A stretch of 64,000 nt of DNA from assembly GCF_000427785.1 (NCBI RefSeq), contig NZ_ATYR01000015.1, forward strand, positions 62,001-126,000. The letters are read 5' to 3'. Positions 24,876 to 31,975 of this stretch are shown here, one piece after another. This DNA is from Massilia alkalitolerans DSM 17462 (lineage in GTDB: Bacteria > Pseudomonadota > Gammaproteobacteria > Burkholderiales > Burkholderiaceae_D). The notes under the pieces are model-generated. The model did not search any database and was not told the origin of the DNA. It was given only the letters and a program-made list of their open reading frames with translations. The position numbers and the translations under genes were made by a program. How positions within the stretch are numbered: the stretch's first letter is position 1; each line of letters opens with the position of its first letter.

Positions 24876-26132
24876 ATGCAGCAAGCAACCGCACCACAAT
24901 CCTCGGGATTCTCACAGCCACGGCCGACCGCGCAAGGTGGCACCCCAACCGCCCTGGCTCTCAAAAACATTGATGCCGAGACGCTCCTGGAGAATATGCC
25001 GCAGGACGCGGCCGAGCAGATCGTCGCCGAGTGGCGCCAGGCGCGCGCCGCCGCCTCGATGGGGGCGCCCAACGTCCGCTCCGTCGCCACGTATGAGACG
25101 AACTCACGAATTCTTGAGATCAAGTATTCGAACGAGATGCAGGCCGACGATATACTCAACCCAGTGGATATAATCCGCCGATTATTCCTCCACTCCGCGA
25201 GTATAAGTGCGGCCACGTGGCGTCTTTATCGAGCGGGCTTCCTTCACACAATGAATCAGCGCGCACTGCAGTGCGAGAGCTTGGGCCAGCCGCAGCCCAC
25301 GCTGATCCGCGCGCTGGCCGCGCTCGTCGTTGTGTCATCCAAGCCGTATGGCGCGGGCCGCCCGCGCGCCAAGAGGCCTGCGCGCGACAAGTCCATCCCG
25401 GCTAAGCAGTTCGATAAGGTCATCACGCACCTGGCAACGGCATACTCTGAGCGCAACCAGTGGGCGCGCCGCGCCCAGTCCTTCGCCATGGCCACGATCT
25501 CCACCGGGCTGCGCCCGACTGAATGGGTCAATGCAGTGATTCGGCCGGCGACGTCGTCCGAGGTTCCTCGCGGCGAGTCCGAGGCCGGCTGGCTGGCAGT
25601 GGTCGTCGACACCGCCAAGCGCAAGGCCGGCGAGCCGGACTGGGAGCGGACCATCGTGGTGGAACCGGGCGTCTACCAGATCCATGTCCGTCAGCACTTC
25701 GAGGAGATCCAGTCGGTGATCACCACGAAATCCGACGCGCACGAGGCCGTCCGTAATTACTCGCGCCGGTGCTCACGCGCCATGGGCCGCGCATGCCGCG
25801 AGCTGTGGCCGGCGCCGGTTCAGGGAAAGGACCCGATCCGGATCACGCTGTACTCGCTCCGGCACCAGGCGCGTGCGAACGTCGCGGCCGCCTATGGCAC
25901 CTTCGTTGCCGCGGCCATGATGGGGCACTCGCCATATGTGAGCCAGAACTGGTACACCGGGAAGCATCGGGCGAACTCTTACGCCGGCCCACGGAAGGTG
26001 CGCAGCGCCGGCATCCCAGTAGCAGTCCCAGGCCACGATGTGTTGGCCAAGGCCGCTGTGTTTGAGCAGAACCCGGCATTGCTCGCCACCTTGGCTGCGG
26101 ACGACAACCAGGTCGAGGCAGAGGACTATTGA
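24876..26132 (+). CDS. Tyrosine recombinase (integrase/resolvase type)
   Basis: About 418 residues from the ATG at 24876. An in-frame start at 24810 is also possible and neither has a strong Shine-Dalgarno site. The catalytic set is visible: Arg213 (STGLRPTEW), His330 and Arg333 (LRHQAR), His351 (MMGHSPY) and Tyr360 (NWYTG). It keeps the box order of lambda-integrase relatives but is divergent. A lone plasmid-borne enzyme of this kind often resolves multimers or mediates integration. The dyads just upstream are candidate sites. A C-terminal extension of about 55 residues follows the tyrosine. Confidence 0.8.
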   Translation: MQQATAPQSSGFSQPRPTAQGGTPTALALKNIDAETLLENMPQDAAEQIVAEWRQARAAASMGAPNVRSVATYETNSRILEIKYSNEMQADDILNPVDIIRRLFLHSASISAATWRLYRAGFLHTMNQRALQCESLGQPQPTLIRALAALVVVSSKPYGAGRPRAKRPARDKSIPAKQFDKVITHLATAYSERNQWARRAQSFAMATISTGLRPTEWVNAVIRPATSSEVPRGESEAGWLAVVVDTAKRKAGEPDWERTIVVEPGVYQIHVRQHFEEIQSVITTKSDAHEAVRNYSRRCSRAMGRACRELWPAPVQGKDPIRITLYSLRHQARANVAAAYGTFVAAAMMGHSPYVSQNWYTGKHRANSYAGPRKVRSAGIPVAVPGHDVLAKAAVFEQNPALLATLAADDNQVEAEDY

Positions 26133-26214
26133 GCGTGAAACAATGGGAATCCGATCGCCGAGCGAACGAACCCCTTAGTTTTCAATAACATAGATCTGTT
26201 TTTGGACGGAAAAA

Positions 26215-26243
26215 GGCCGTGAAAAAGCGATTGTTTCACGGCC
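26215..26243 (-). terminator. Perfect hairpin after the recombinase gene
   Basis: GGCCGTGAAA (26215-26224) and TTTCACGGCC (26234-26243), loop 9 nt. Five A residues precede it on the plus strand, so the U-tract suits minus-strand transcripts. With no minus-strand gene nearby it may block antisense reading into the recombinase. Confidence 0.6.
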
Positions 26244-26279
26244 CCGAGAGCTGTTCCACGCACTCTGCCATTCTTCTGT

Positions 26280-26310
26280 ACCATACGGTATCGTTTGGCG
26301 ACCATATGGT
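26280..26310. promoter_or_regulatory. Twin palindromic boxes upstream of the gene at 26317
   Basis: ACCATACGGT (26280-26289) and ACCATATGGT (26301-26310) are 10-bp near-identical palindromic sites exactly 21 bp apart, two turns of the helix. The second ends 6 nt before the ATG. Suited to cooperative binding of a repressor. Confidence 0.5.
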
Positions 26311-26316
26311 TTATTG

Positions 26317-26976
26317 ATGTCCACGTACATACCCGCTCTCCTCACATCATTCCCGTGGCTGACCGAGCCCGAAGCCGCAGGTGTCGCCGCGCAGCTCGAC
26401 CAAGTCGAGCATCTCCAGTCTGCTGCCGACCAGATCGAGGCGTTCGCCCTGGTTCTCGATCAGGCCGGCTTGCCACCGACATCGACCCTCCTCCTCAGCT
26501 TGGCCGGGCGCGGCTCCAAGCAGACTGCGGTCGCAGTGGCCCGAGCTACCGCGCGCGCGCGTTTCGAGCGGGCCGCCAGCGAGAAGGCGGCTCATGCAGA
26601 ACGGGACGGCGCCTCTCCAGCAGCGACAGCGTTGAGCGAGACAGCCATTCGCCAGATTGTCGAGGCTACTGTCGAGTCCACGATGGCCATGCTGCCTGGT
26701 TCTTTCTCCAGTGGTGAGATCGACGAGCGTGTCGTCAAGATGCTGGGCACCTTGGCCGGCGATGTTACGTGGCTGAGATCTACGATCGACACCGAGCGCC
26801 AGCTGCGCAGGTACCGAGAAGCGCATGGGCCGCTGCCCGAGCACCAGGCGCCCCAAGGGCCGCCCACCACCGCGCAGCGCCGGGACGTCGTGCAGCAGCT
26901 CGCGGGCTCGCTGGAGCGCGAGCGCTTCAAGGCACATGTTGGACCTATGGACAGCGCCGACGGCCGCGACGAATAG
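26317..26976 (+). CDS. Hypothetical helical protein
   Basis: 219 residues from the ATG at 26317. A TTG codon lies directly before it. It is predicted mostly helical and Ala-rich, with heptad-like stretches around 40-100 and 125-170 and no membrane segment or Cys. Residues AVAVARATARARFERAASEKAAHAE in part look like a basic helix that could bind DNA or form a coiled coil. The twin palindromes just upstream suggest tight regulation. I do not recognise the family. Confidence 0.6.
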   Translation: MSTYIPALLTSFPWLTEPEAAGVAAQLDQVEHLQSAADQIEAFALVLDQAGLPPTSTLLLSLAGRGSKQTAVAVARATARARFERAASEKAAHAERDGASPAATALSETAIRQIVEATVESTMAMLPGSFSSGEIDERVVKMLGTLAGDVTWLRSTIDTERQLRRYREAHGPLPEHQAPQGPPTTAQRRDVVQQLAGSLERERFKAHVGPMDSADGRDE

Positions 26977-26981
26977 ACCGC

Positions 26982-27013
26982 TTGCAACCACGCATGTGAA
27001 AGCCTTCCAGAAT
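26982..27013 (+). promoter_or_regulatory. Dispersed motif copy 5 with -10-like box, upstream of the helicase gene
   Basis: TTGCAACCACGC (26982-26993). Twenty nt after TTGCAA comes CAGAAT (27008-27013), 31 nt before the helicase ATG. The leader also has an imperfect hairpin, GCCTTCCAG with CTGGAAAGGC. Confidence 0.6.
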
Positions 27014-27043
27014 TGCGGATGAAGCCATCCTGGAAAGGCAGTT

Positions 27044-28624
27044 ATGAAACAGACCCACTCGATTAGCAAGATCCCCCAGTTCTCCACCCTGACGCGCGAG
27101 CAGGGCGGGGTAGTTCTCTCTCAAGCGAAGAACATCAAGGTTGTCGCCCGCGCCGGCTCTGGCAAGACGAAGCTGGCCATGGCATACGCAGCTGCCCGCC
27201 CGAAAGCCCGCGGCCTGTACCTGGCATTCGGTAAGCCGACCCAGCTGGAGGCCAGTGCCCGGCTGCGCACCCTCAGCGTGAATACCGAAGCCCGTACCGG
27301 GCACAGCCTCGCATGGGCAGGGTTCGGCTCCAAGCTCGACGCGGCGTGCAAACTCACTTCCAACGGTTCCCTGCGCACCGGGATCACGGCGAACCTGCTG
27401 GGCGTGAACTGGCCGGTCGCGAAGGCTGTGAACGAGACGATCCGGCAGTACATGTGCAGTGCCGACAAGCAGATCTCGGACAAGCACCTGCCGGACGAGC
27501 GCGACTTCCCGATCGTGCGGGCGGCCGCCGGCACCATCATGGACAACGCCGGCACGTTCTGGAAACGCCTGACGGATCTCGACGACCAGGAGGCGAAGGC
27601 GGTACCAGACGTCTATATTAAGCAGTGGATCAATTCCGACCCGGTGCTGAACTATGACTTCATCCTGTTCGACGAGTGCCAGGATGCGAATCCGCTGATG
27701 TCGTACCTGGTCGAGCAGCAGAACCATTGCTCGCGCCTCTATATTGGCGATCCTCACCAGTCGATCTATGGCTTCCGCGGCGCGGTCGATGCGATGTCGA
27801 CACTGAACGTCGACGAAACGCATATCTTGTCCGCCTCGTTCCGCTTCCCTACAAACATCGGGCTGCTGGCGTCCACATTCCTGCAGCACTGGAAGGGCGA
27901 GAAGGTTCCGCTGCGCGGCCTGGGCGCCGGCGGCCGCATTGTGCCGGGTGACCAGCAGGCTTATTTGGCGCGCACCGTGGCCGGGCTGATCGGCAAGGGG
28001 TTCGAGCTCCATTCGAAGGGGCACAAGATGCACTGGGTGAAAGGCTTCGAGGATTATCGCGTTGCGCCGATCATGGAGGCATATCGCCTTTATAAGGGCG
28101 AGAGCAGCTCGAACTTCCAAGACCCTGTGCTCAAGCTGATGAGGAGCTGGGGCGAGCTCGAGGATTACGTCGAGGTTACCGGCGACGCAGATGCCGGCTC
28201 CGTCTTCCGCCTGGTGCAGCAGTACCGCGACGAGATCCCCAACATCATCGAAACGCTCAAGCGCGAGCAGCTGCGCAGCAGCGAGGGCGCGCCCTTCGTC
28301 TTGACCACCGCGCACAAGGCCAAGGGCCTCGAGTGGCCCGTCGTCCGGATGATCAACGACTTCTTCTCGTTTAAGGACCGTTCCGACGGTACGAAGTGGC
28401 TCACGCCCGAACGTATCGATCCCCAGGAGGCCAACCTCGCCTACGTCACGTTGACCAGGGCAATGAAGGCTGTGGGGCCAACTCCCGAACTGATCGAATG
28501 GTTCCAGCAGCAGCCTGGTACCCAACACCTTTTTCCGAAAGCCGCCGAGAAGGCGGCGCCAGCACGCGCGCCAGCACCGGCCGAGCCTGAGCATGAGACC
28601 GAGGCCGCGCCACGCGCAGCATAA
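27044..28624 (+). CDS. UvrD/Rep-like superfamily 1 DNA helicase
   Basis: 526 residues. Motif I is ARAGSGKT (35-42), motif II DECQD (209-213), motif III GDPHQSIYGFRG, motif IV-like SASFRFP, motif V TAHKAKGLEW and motif VI YVTLTRA. It is shorter than UvrD (about 720), lacking much of the accessory domains, and resembles the compact helicases of the FBH1/phage type. The C-terminal 30 residues are Ala/Pro/Glu-rich. A copy of the dispersed TTGCAACCACGC motif lies 50 bp upstream. It could unwind DNA during replication or after conjugative entry. Confidence 0.87.
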   Translation: MKQTHSISKIPQFSTLTREQGGVVLSQAKNIKVVARAGSGKTKLAMAYAAARPKARGLYLAFGKPTQLEASARLRTLSVNTEARTGHSLAWAGFGSKLDAACKLTSNGSLRTGITANLLGVNWPVAKAVNETIRQYMCSADKQISDKHLPDERDFPIVRAAAGTIMDNAGTFWKRLTDLDDQEAKAVPDVYIKQWINSDPVLNYDFILFDECQDANPLMSYLVEQQNHCSRLYIGDPHQSIYGFRGAVDAMSTLNVDETHILSASFRFPTNIGLLASTFLQHWKGEKVPLRGLGAGGRIVPGDQQAYLARTVAGLIGKGFELHSKGHKMHWVKGFEDYRVAPIMEAYRLYKGESSSNFQDPVLKLMRSWGELEDYVEVTGDADAGSVFRLVQQYRDEIPNIIETLKREQLRSSEGAPFVLTTAHKAKGLEWPVVRMINDFFSFKDRSDGTKWLTPERIDPQEANLAYVTLTRAMKAVGPTPELIEWFQQQPGTQHLFPKAAEKAAPARAPAPAEPEHETEAAPRAA

Positions 28625-28638
28625 ATGAGGACTTCACA

Positions 28639-29424
28639 ATGAGCAGTACTCCATCACCAGTATCAACCCGCCCAGCTGACCTTGCCTTGGCATGCGCCAC
28701 CAGTCTGATCAGTCACCAGGAGCTGCTGCGTAAGGCTTTGCGTGAGGCTGCCGTAACCACCGCTTCAGCAGGTGAGGCCTCAGCGCCCTATCGTTGGGAG
28801 GCGGTACGCCTCCAACTCGACATGGTGATCGGCGACACCATGCGCAGCATCAGCGCTTTGTACAATGCCGCGGTTGAGTCGCGTCCGGCCATCGAGCCCG
28901 ATAGCGCGCGCCGTACTGCTCAGCGAGCGCAGGCCTTCCTGAACGGCGTCTTGCAACTGCACCAACCGCTGAGCGAAGCGGTCAACATCTGCGGTACTAA
29001 CAGCAGTTCTCCGTCGGGTACCTGGCCGACTGAATGGGCAGCGTTGTCCTTCACGCTGAACGAAATGCACTCGCATGCCTTGGCTGCACTCGAATCGGTG
29101 GCCCTTTCCGCACGCCAGGAGCAGGCGGTCGTGGCTGCGAAAGAACAGGTGTATGGCGACGGCGACCATGAGTTCGAGGTCCTAGTCACCATGGACACGA
29201 CCGCACACCGCTTAATCCAGGTGCGGGCTGCGGACGTAACCCAGGCCCAGGAGCAAGCCTTAGCAGTAGCGCGCGATGAAGGTGGCGCCTACTTCACGAT
29301 CAATGAGGGCAATGCCTTGAAGGCCGACGACGTCCACGTCAACTCGGTTTACGACGCGTCCGGCGAGGAAGTGTGGAACGACAGTGAGGGCGAGGTCCTA
29401 GCGCACGCCGACACTCCCATCTGA
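28639..29424 (+). CDS. Hypothetical protein downstream of the helicase
   Basis: 261 residues, 14 nt after the helicase stop, so probably co-transcribed. GAGGA lies upstream of the ATG. The first 170 residues look like a helical bundle (many Ala/Leu/Gln heptads). The last 80 form a distinct acidic alpha/beta module: FEVLVTMDTTAHRLIQVRAADVTQAQEQAL, VHVNSVYDASGEEVWND. The C-terminal part resembles the small beta-rich domains attached to polyvalent proteins, but I cannot name it. No membrane segment. Confidence 0.65.
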   Translation: MSSTPSPVSTRPADLALACATSLISHQELLRKALREAAVTTASAGEASAPYRWEAVRLQLDMVIGDTMRSISALYNAAVESRPAIEPDSARRTAQRAQAFLNGVLQLHQPLSEAVNICGTNSSSPSGTWPTEWAALSFTLNEMHSHALAALESVALSARQEQAVVAAKEQVYGDGDHEFEVLVTMDTTAHRLIQVRAADVTQAQEQALAVARDEGGAYFTINEGNALKADDVHVNSVYDASGEEVWNDSEGEVLAHADTPI

Positions 29425-29456
29425 CCGTTGCTGGCGGGCGTCGCCGGCCACACCAT

Positions 29457-29488
29457 TTGCAACCACGGCATCGGTCTCTCGGCAGACT
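29457..29488 (+). promoter_or_regulatory. Dispersed motif copy 6, upstream of the ART-like gene
   Basis: TTGCAACCACGGC (one base off the usual core) at 29457-29469. Twenty nt after TTGCAA comes CAGACT (29483-29488), 28 nt before the ATG. The -10 resemblance is weak. Confidence 0.5.
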
Positions 29489-29515
29489 GCGGTTTTCTTC
29501 AGTGAGCAATGACCG

Positions 29516-30844
29516 ATGCCGAATATCTCCTCCCGTCAGCACTATCAAAACCTCGCTCGACAGCTCTCCACGAGCGTTGCCGTGGGCAAGGACGGTCTTC
29601 CGATCGTCGTCTACCGCGGCGAACACGGCGAATCGAATGACTTGATTCATAGCCGCACGCGAGCCATCTCGTTCAGCAATGCCACGGCCGCGAGTACGTA
29701 TGCATCAGAACCAAATAATCCAGACGACAAGCCCGTAGCACCGCGCGTGCTTGCGGCCTACTTGTCGATCGAGAATCCAGTGGTTGTGGACCGCGATGAT
29801 CCGTTCATCGACATCAGCACTATTGCGGCGCGCCTGGGCGATGCGAAGGCAAAGACCATCGCGCTGCGTCTGGCCGACCATATCGAGCACACATGCAACT
29901 GGGTCGACAATTTCGAGCCAAAGTTCACCTCGGTTGCCGACTTGATCGCTCGAAACCCAGAGCTTATGTCCGAGCTCTATCTCGACGCATACCCAGTTTT
30001 TGACGACGATGAGATCGTCAACTGGTTTGCCGAGGCCGGCTACGACGGCGCCATCCATGCGGGTAATGGTGAGACCGCGATGGAGGTCGAGTACAAGGTC
30101 TTCTATCGGGACCAGATCCACTTTGCGATCGGAGTCGAGCACGCGGCCCTGGTTCGAGCCATGGCGATGCTTCGTGCCGAACAGCGCGTCCTCGAGGTAG
30201 CTGGCGCTGACCGTACGCTCCCTGACGCCGACGCCAGAGACTCCAGTAATAACGAGTCGTCAATTCTGAAGTTCCAGTCGAACGAAAGGGGCCAGGCCGC
30301 CTACGTCGTGCTGGCGGGGCCGCTTGCCGGTAAGCGAGTGACCTATCGCCACATGAAGCGTGAGTTCTACGAGCAGGACTACGCAGACTACGCGGGCCAG
30401 GTCTGGCGCGGAGATCCGGCAAGCTATCGACGCGAGGTTCTCAACAGTGTCGGGCTGGTGTGCTGCAACGATGGCAGGGTGCCTCAAGAGATCGTCGACG
30501 AGGTGAACCGTCTCGCACGCCCGTGGCGCGAGCACGACGCCATGATCTCTCAAAAACCGGCGCGCGCAGGCGTGTATCTCGGCCGCCATGGCTGGACTGA
30601 TGCTGCTGACATCGTGTTCCGGTACGGCGCTGCGCTCGAGCGCTTCAATAGCCTGCTCGAGGCTGAGAAGAGGCTGTCCCAGACCGCGGGCGCGTGGCCA
30701 GATGAAGTGTGGGAGGAGGGCGCAGGTGGACAGCGACTGCGTGAGTACTCGCCTGTTCCAGCTCGTAATGGCATCGCGCTGATCGAGCTCGAACGTCCGG
30801 AGGAGGACACGGACGACTCTCCAGCTATGGCGCCCGCCGGCTAA
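29516..30844 (+). CDS. ADP-ribosyltransferase-like (polyvalent ART) protein
   Basis: 442 residues. The N-terminal 200 residues have the ART-PolyVal outline: PIVVYRGEHG (Arg34), ISFSNATAASTYA (the F-S-T strand), VLAAYLSIENPVVVD, AEAGYDGAI and MEVEYKVFYRDQIHFA (Glu near 190). These are typical of effector-like ADP-ribosyltransferases carried by phages and conjugative elements. The next 240 residues have no clear family. No signal peptide, so it acts in the cytoplasm, of donor or recipient. The R...S...E triad is plausible but needs a structure to confirm. Preceded by the dispersed motif. Confidence 0.65.
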   Translation: MPNISSRQHYQNLARQLSTSVAVGKDGLPIVVYRGEHGESNDLIHSRTRAISFSNATAASTYASEPNNPDDKPVAPRVLAAYLSIENPVVVDRDDPFIDISTIAARLGDAKAKTIALRLADHIEHTCNWVDNFEPKFTSVADLIARNPELMSELYLDAYPVFDDDEIVNWFAEAGYDGAIHAGNGETAMEVEYKVFYRDQIHFAIGVEHAALVRAMAMLRAEQRVLEVAGADRTLPDADARDSSNNESSILKFQSNERGQAAYVVLAGPLAGKRVTYRHMKREFYEQDYADYAGQVWRGDPASYRREVLNSVGLVCCNDGRVPQEIVDEVNRLARPWREHDAMISQKPARAGVYLGRHGWTDAADIVFRYGAALERFNSLLEAEKRLSQTAGAWPDEVWEEGAGGQRLREYSPVPARNGIALIELERPEEDTDDSPAMAPAG

Positions 30845-30908
30845 GCCCGCCCTGGACCGGAGGGAACGAAAGGCCGACCGGTAAAAAAAGCCGCGTCGGC
30901 CTCGCGTT

Positions 30909-30940
30909 TTGTAACCACGCCTGTCCAGAAATCCTATCGT
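30909..30940 (+). promoter_or_regulatory. Dispersed motif copy 7 with -10 box, upstream of gene 30985
   Basis: TTGTAACCACGCCT (30909-30922), then TATCGT (30935-30940), again 20 nt after TTGTAA. The ATG is 44 nt downstream of the -10 box. One of the best-formed examples. Confidence 0.65.
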
Positions 30941-30984
30941 AGCGACATGGCATATCGCCAATAACCACCTCGATAAGGATTGTC

Positions 30985-31827
30985 ATGACCATTCATCGTT
31001 CCCAGCCAGTATCCGCCTCGCACAGCATGCCTGGCGACTTCGTCCGTCTCGTCAGCGCCCGTGGCGCCAGCTACCCGCAAGCGGCTGCGCTGGGCCCGGC
31101 GATCGTCCTGCTCGCCGATGGCATGTTCGGCAAAATCGATCGCCAGGACGGCCGCACCGTGCTGGTTCCGGACGCGCGGATTCCGGCGCTGTTCCGCGAG
31201 ATTGGGCCGATGACACTGTCGGAGTCGGTCGTTATCGAGCGCGTCTCGGTCGACCACGAGCACGAGAAGGCGATCATGGGCCTGCAGTACCTGCGCCAGG
31301 TGTCGGATGTGGCGCGCCAGCGCGCCACTGGCCCGGACGGTACCGTCCAGCGCGGCGTCATGCAGGCCATGCTCGGCGATGCCGCGGGCTCGGATCTGCG
31401 TCGCATCGCCGACGAACTGCAGGCCGCAGGCATCCAGGTCGTGGAGAAAAAGGTGGTCCGCACCACTGAAGAGAACGTGGTCTTCCTGACTCGCGATCCA
31501 GAAGCCGTTCGTTCGGGCCGCATCCCGCAAGACACCATGCAGTTCGAATCTGAGCCGAAGGCTTCGAACAGCGTGACCTTCGAAGTGTACGACGCGTTGC
31601 GCACCCGCGAGCTGTTGCTGGCCACCCATCCGGTACGCGAAGTCCAGCCGCAAATGGGCGAGCCAGTGGCGGCTGCCGAACCTATCCCGGCTGCTCACGC
31701 CAACATCATGAACCTGCTCGGCATCGAGGGCATGCTGACGCCGCAGGACGTCGGTCTCGATCCGGGTATTACCGATGACCTGGGTGGCGACCCGGACGAG
31801 GACCAGGAACAGCCAGGCATGCGCTGA
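30985..31827 (+). CDS. Hypothetical protein with acidic C-terminus
   Basis: 280 residues, starting MTIHRSQPVSASHSMPGDF. No signal peptide or membrane helix. The middle contains an alternating alpha/beta region (RRIADELQAAGIQVVEKKV, ENVVFLTRDPEAVRSGRI). The C-terminus is strongly acidic (DDLGGDPDEDQEQ), a feature shared with the proteins at 53451 and 55823. It is followed by topB after 148 nt and has its own motif-type promoter. Unknown function. It could be a nucleic-acid-processing partner (inference). Confidence 0.65.
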   Translation: MTIHRSQPVSASHSMPGDFVRLVSARGASYPQAAALGPAIVLLADGMFGKIDRQDGRTVLVPDARIPALFREIGPMTLSESVVIERVSVDHEHEKAIMGLQYLRQVSDVARQRATGPDGTVQRGVMQAMLGDAAGSDLRRIADELQAAGIQVVEKKVVRTTEENVVFLTRDPEAVRSGRIPQDTMQFESEPKASNSVTFEVYDALRTRELLLATHPVREVQPQMGEPVAAAEPIPAAHANIMNLLGIEGMLTPQDVGLDPGITDDLGGDPDEDQEQPGMR

Positions 31828-31864
31828 TAGAGCATGGGCGCGCCCTGCGCCCATCCTGCAGCCC

Positions 31865-31906
31865 GATTTCATTTGTCACCTGCACAGCGGGCTGACAAAT
31901 GAAATC
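31865..31906 (+). promoter_or_regulatory. 14-bp perfect inverted repeat in the topB leader
   Basis: GATTTCATTTGTCA (31865-31878) and TGACAAATGAAATC (31893-31906) with a 14-nt GC-rich spacer, 70 nt before the topB ATG. No T-tract follows. It may be an operator or a leader hairpin. Confidence 0.6.
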
Positions 31907-31975
31907 GTCTTCACCGACGCTCGTCATGCCGCCACCATCCCACCCACCGGCGGCGCTTTCTTCAAGAGGCACCCC

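Noticed and set aside
26945..28594. A 549-codon open frame opposite the UvrD-like helicase
   Set aside because: The plus-strand helicase has complete motifs I-VI, so the minus reading is not a gene.
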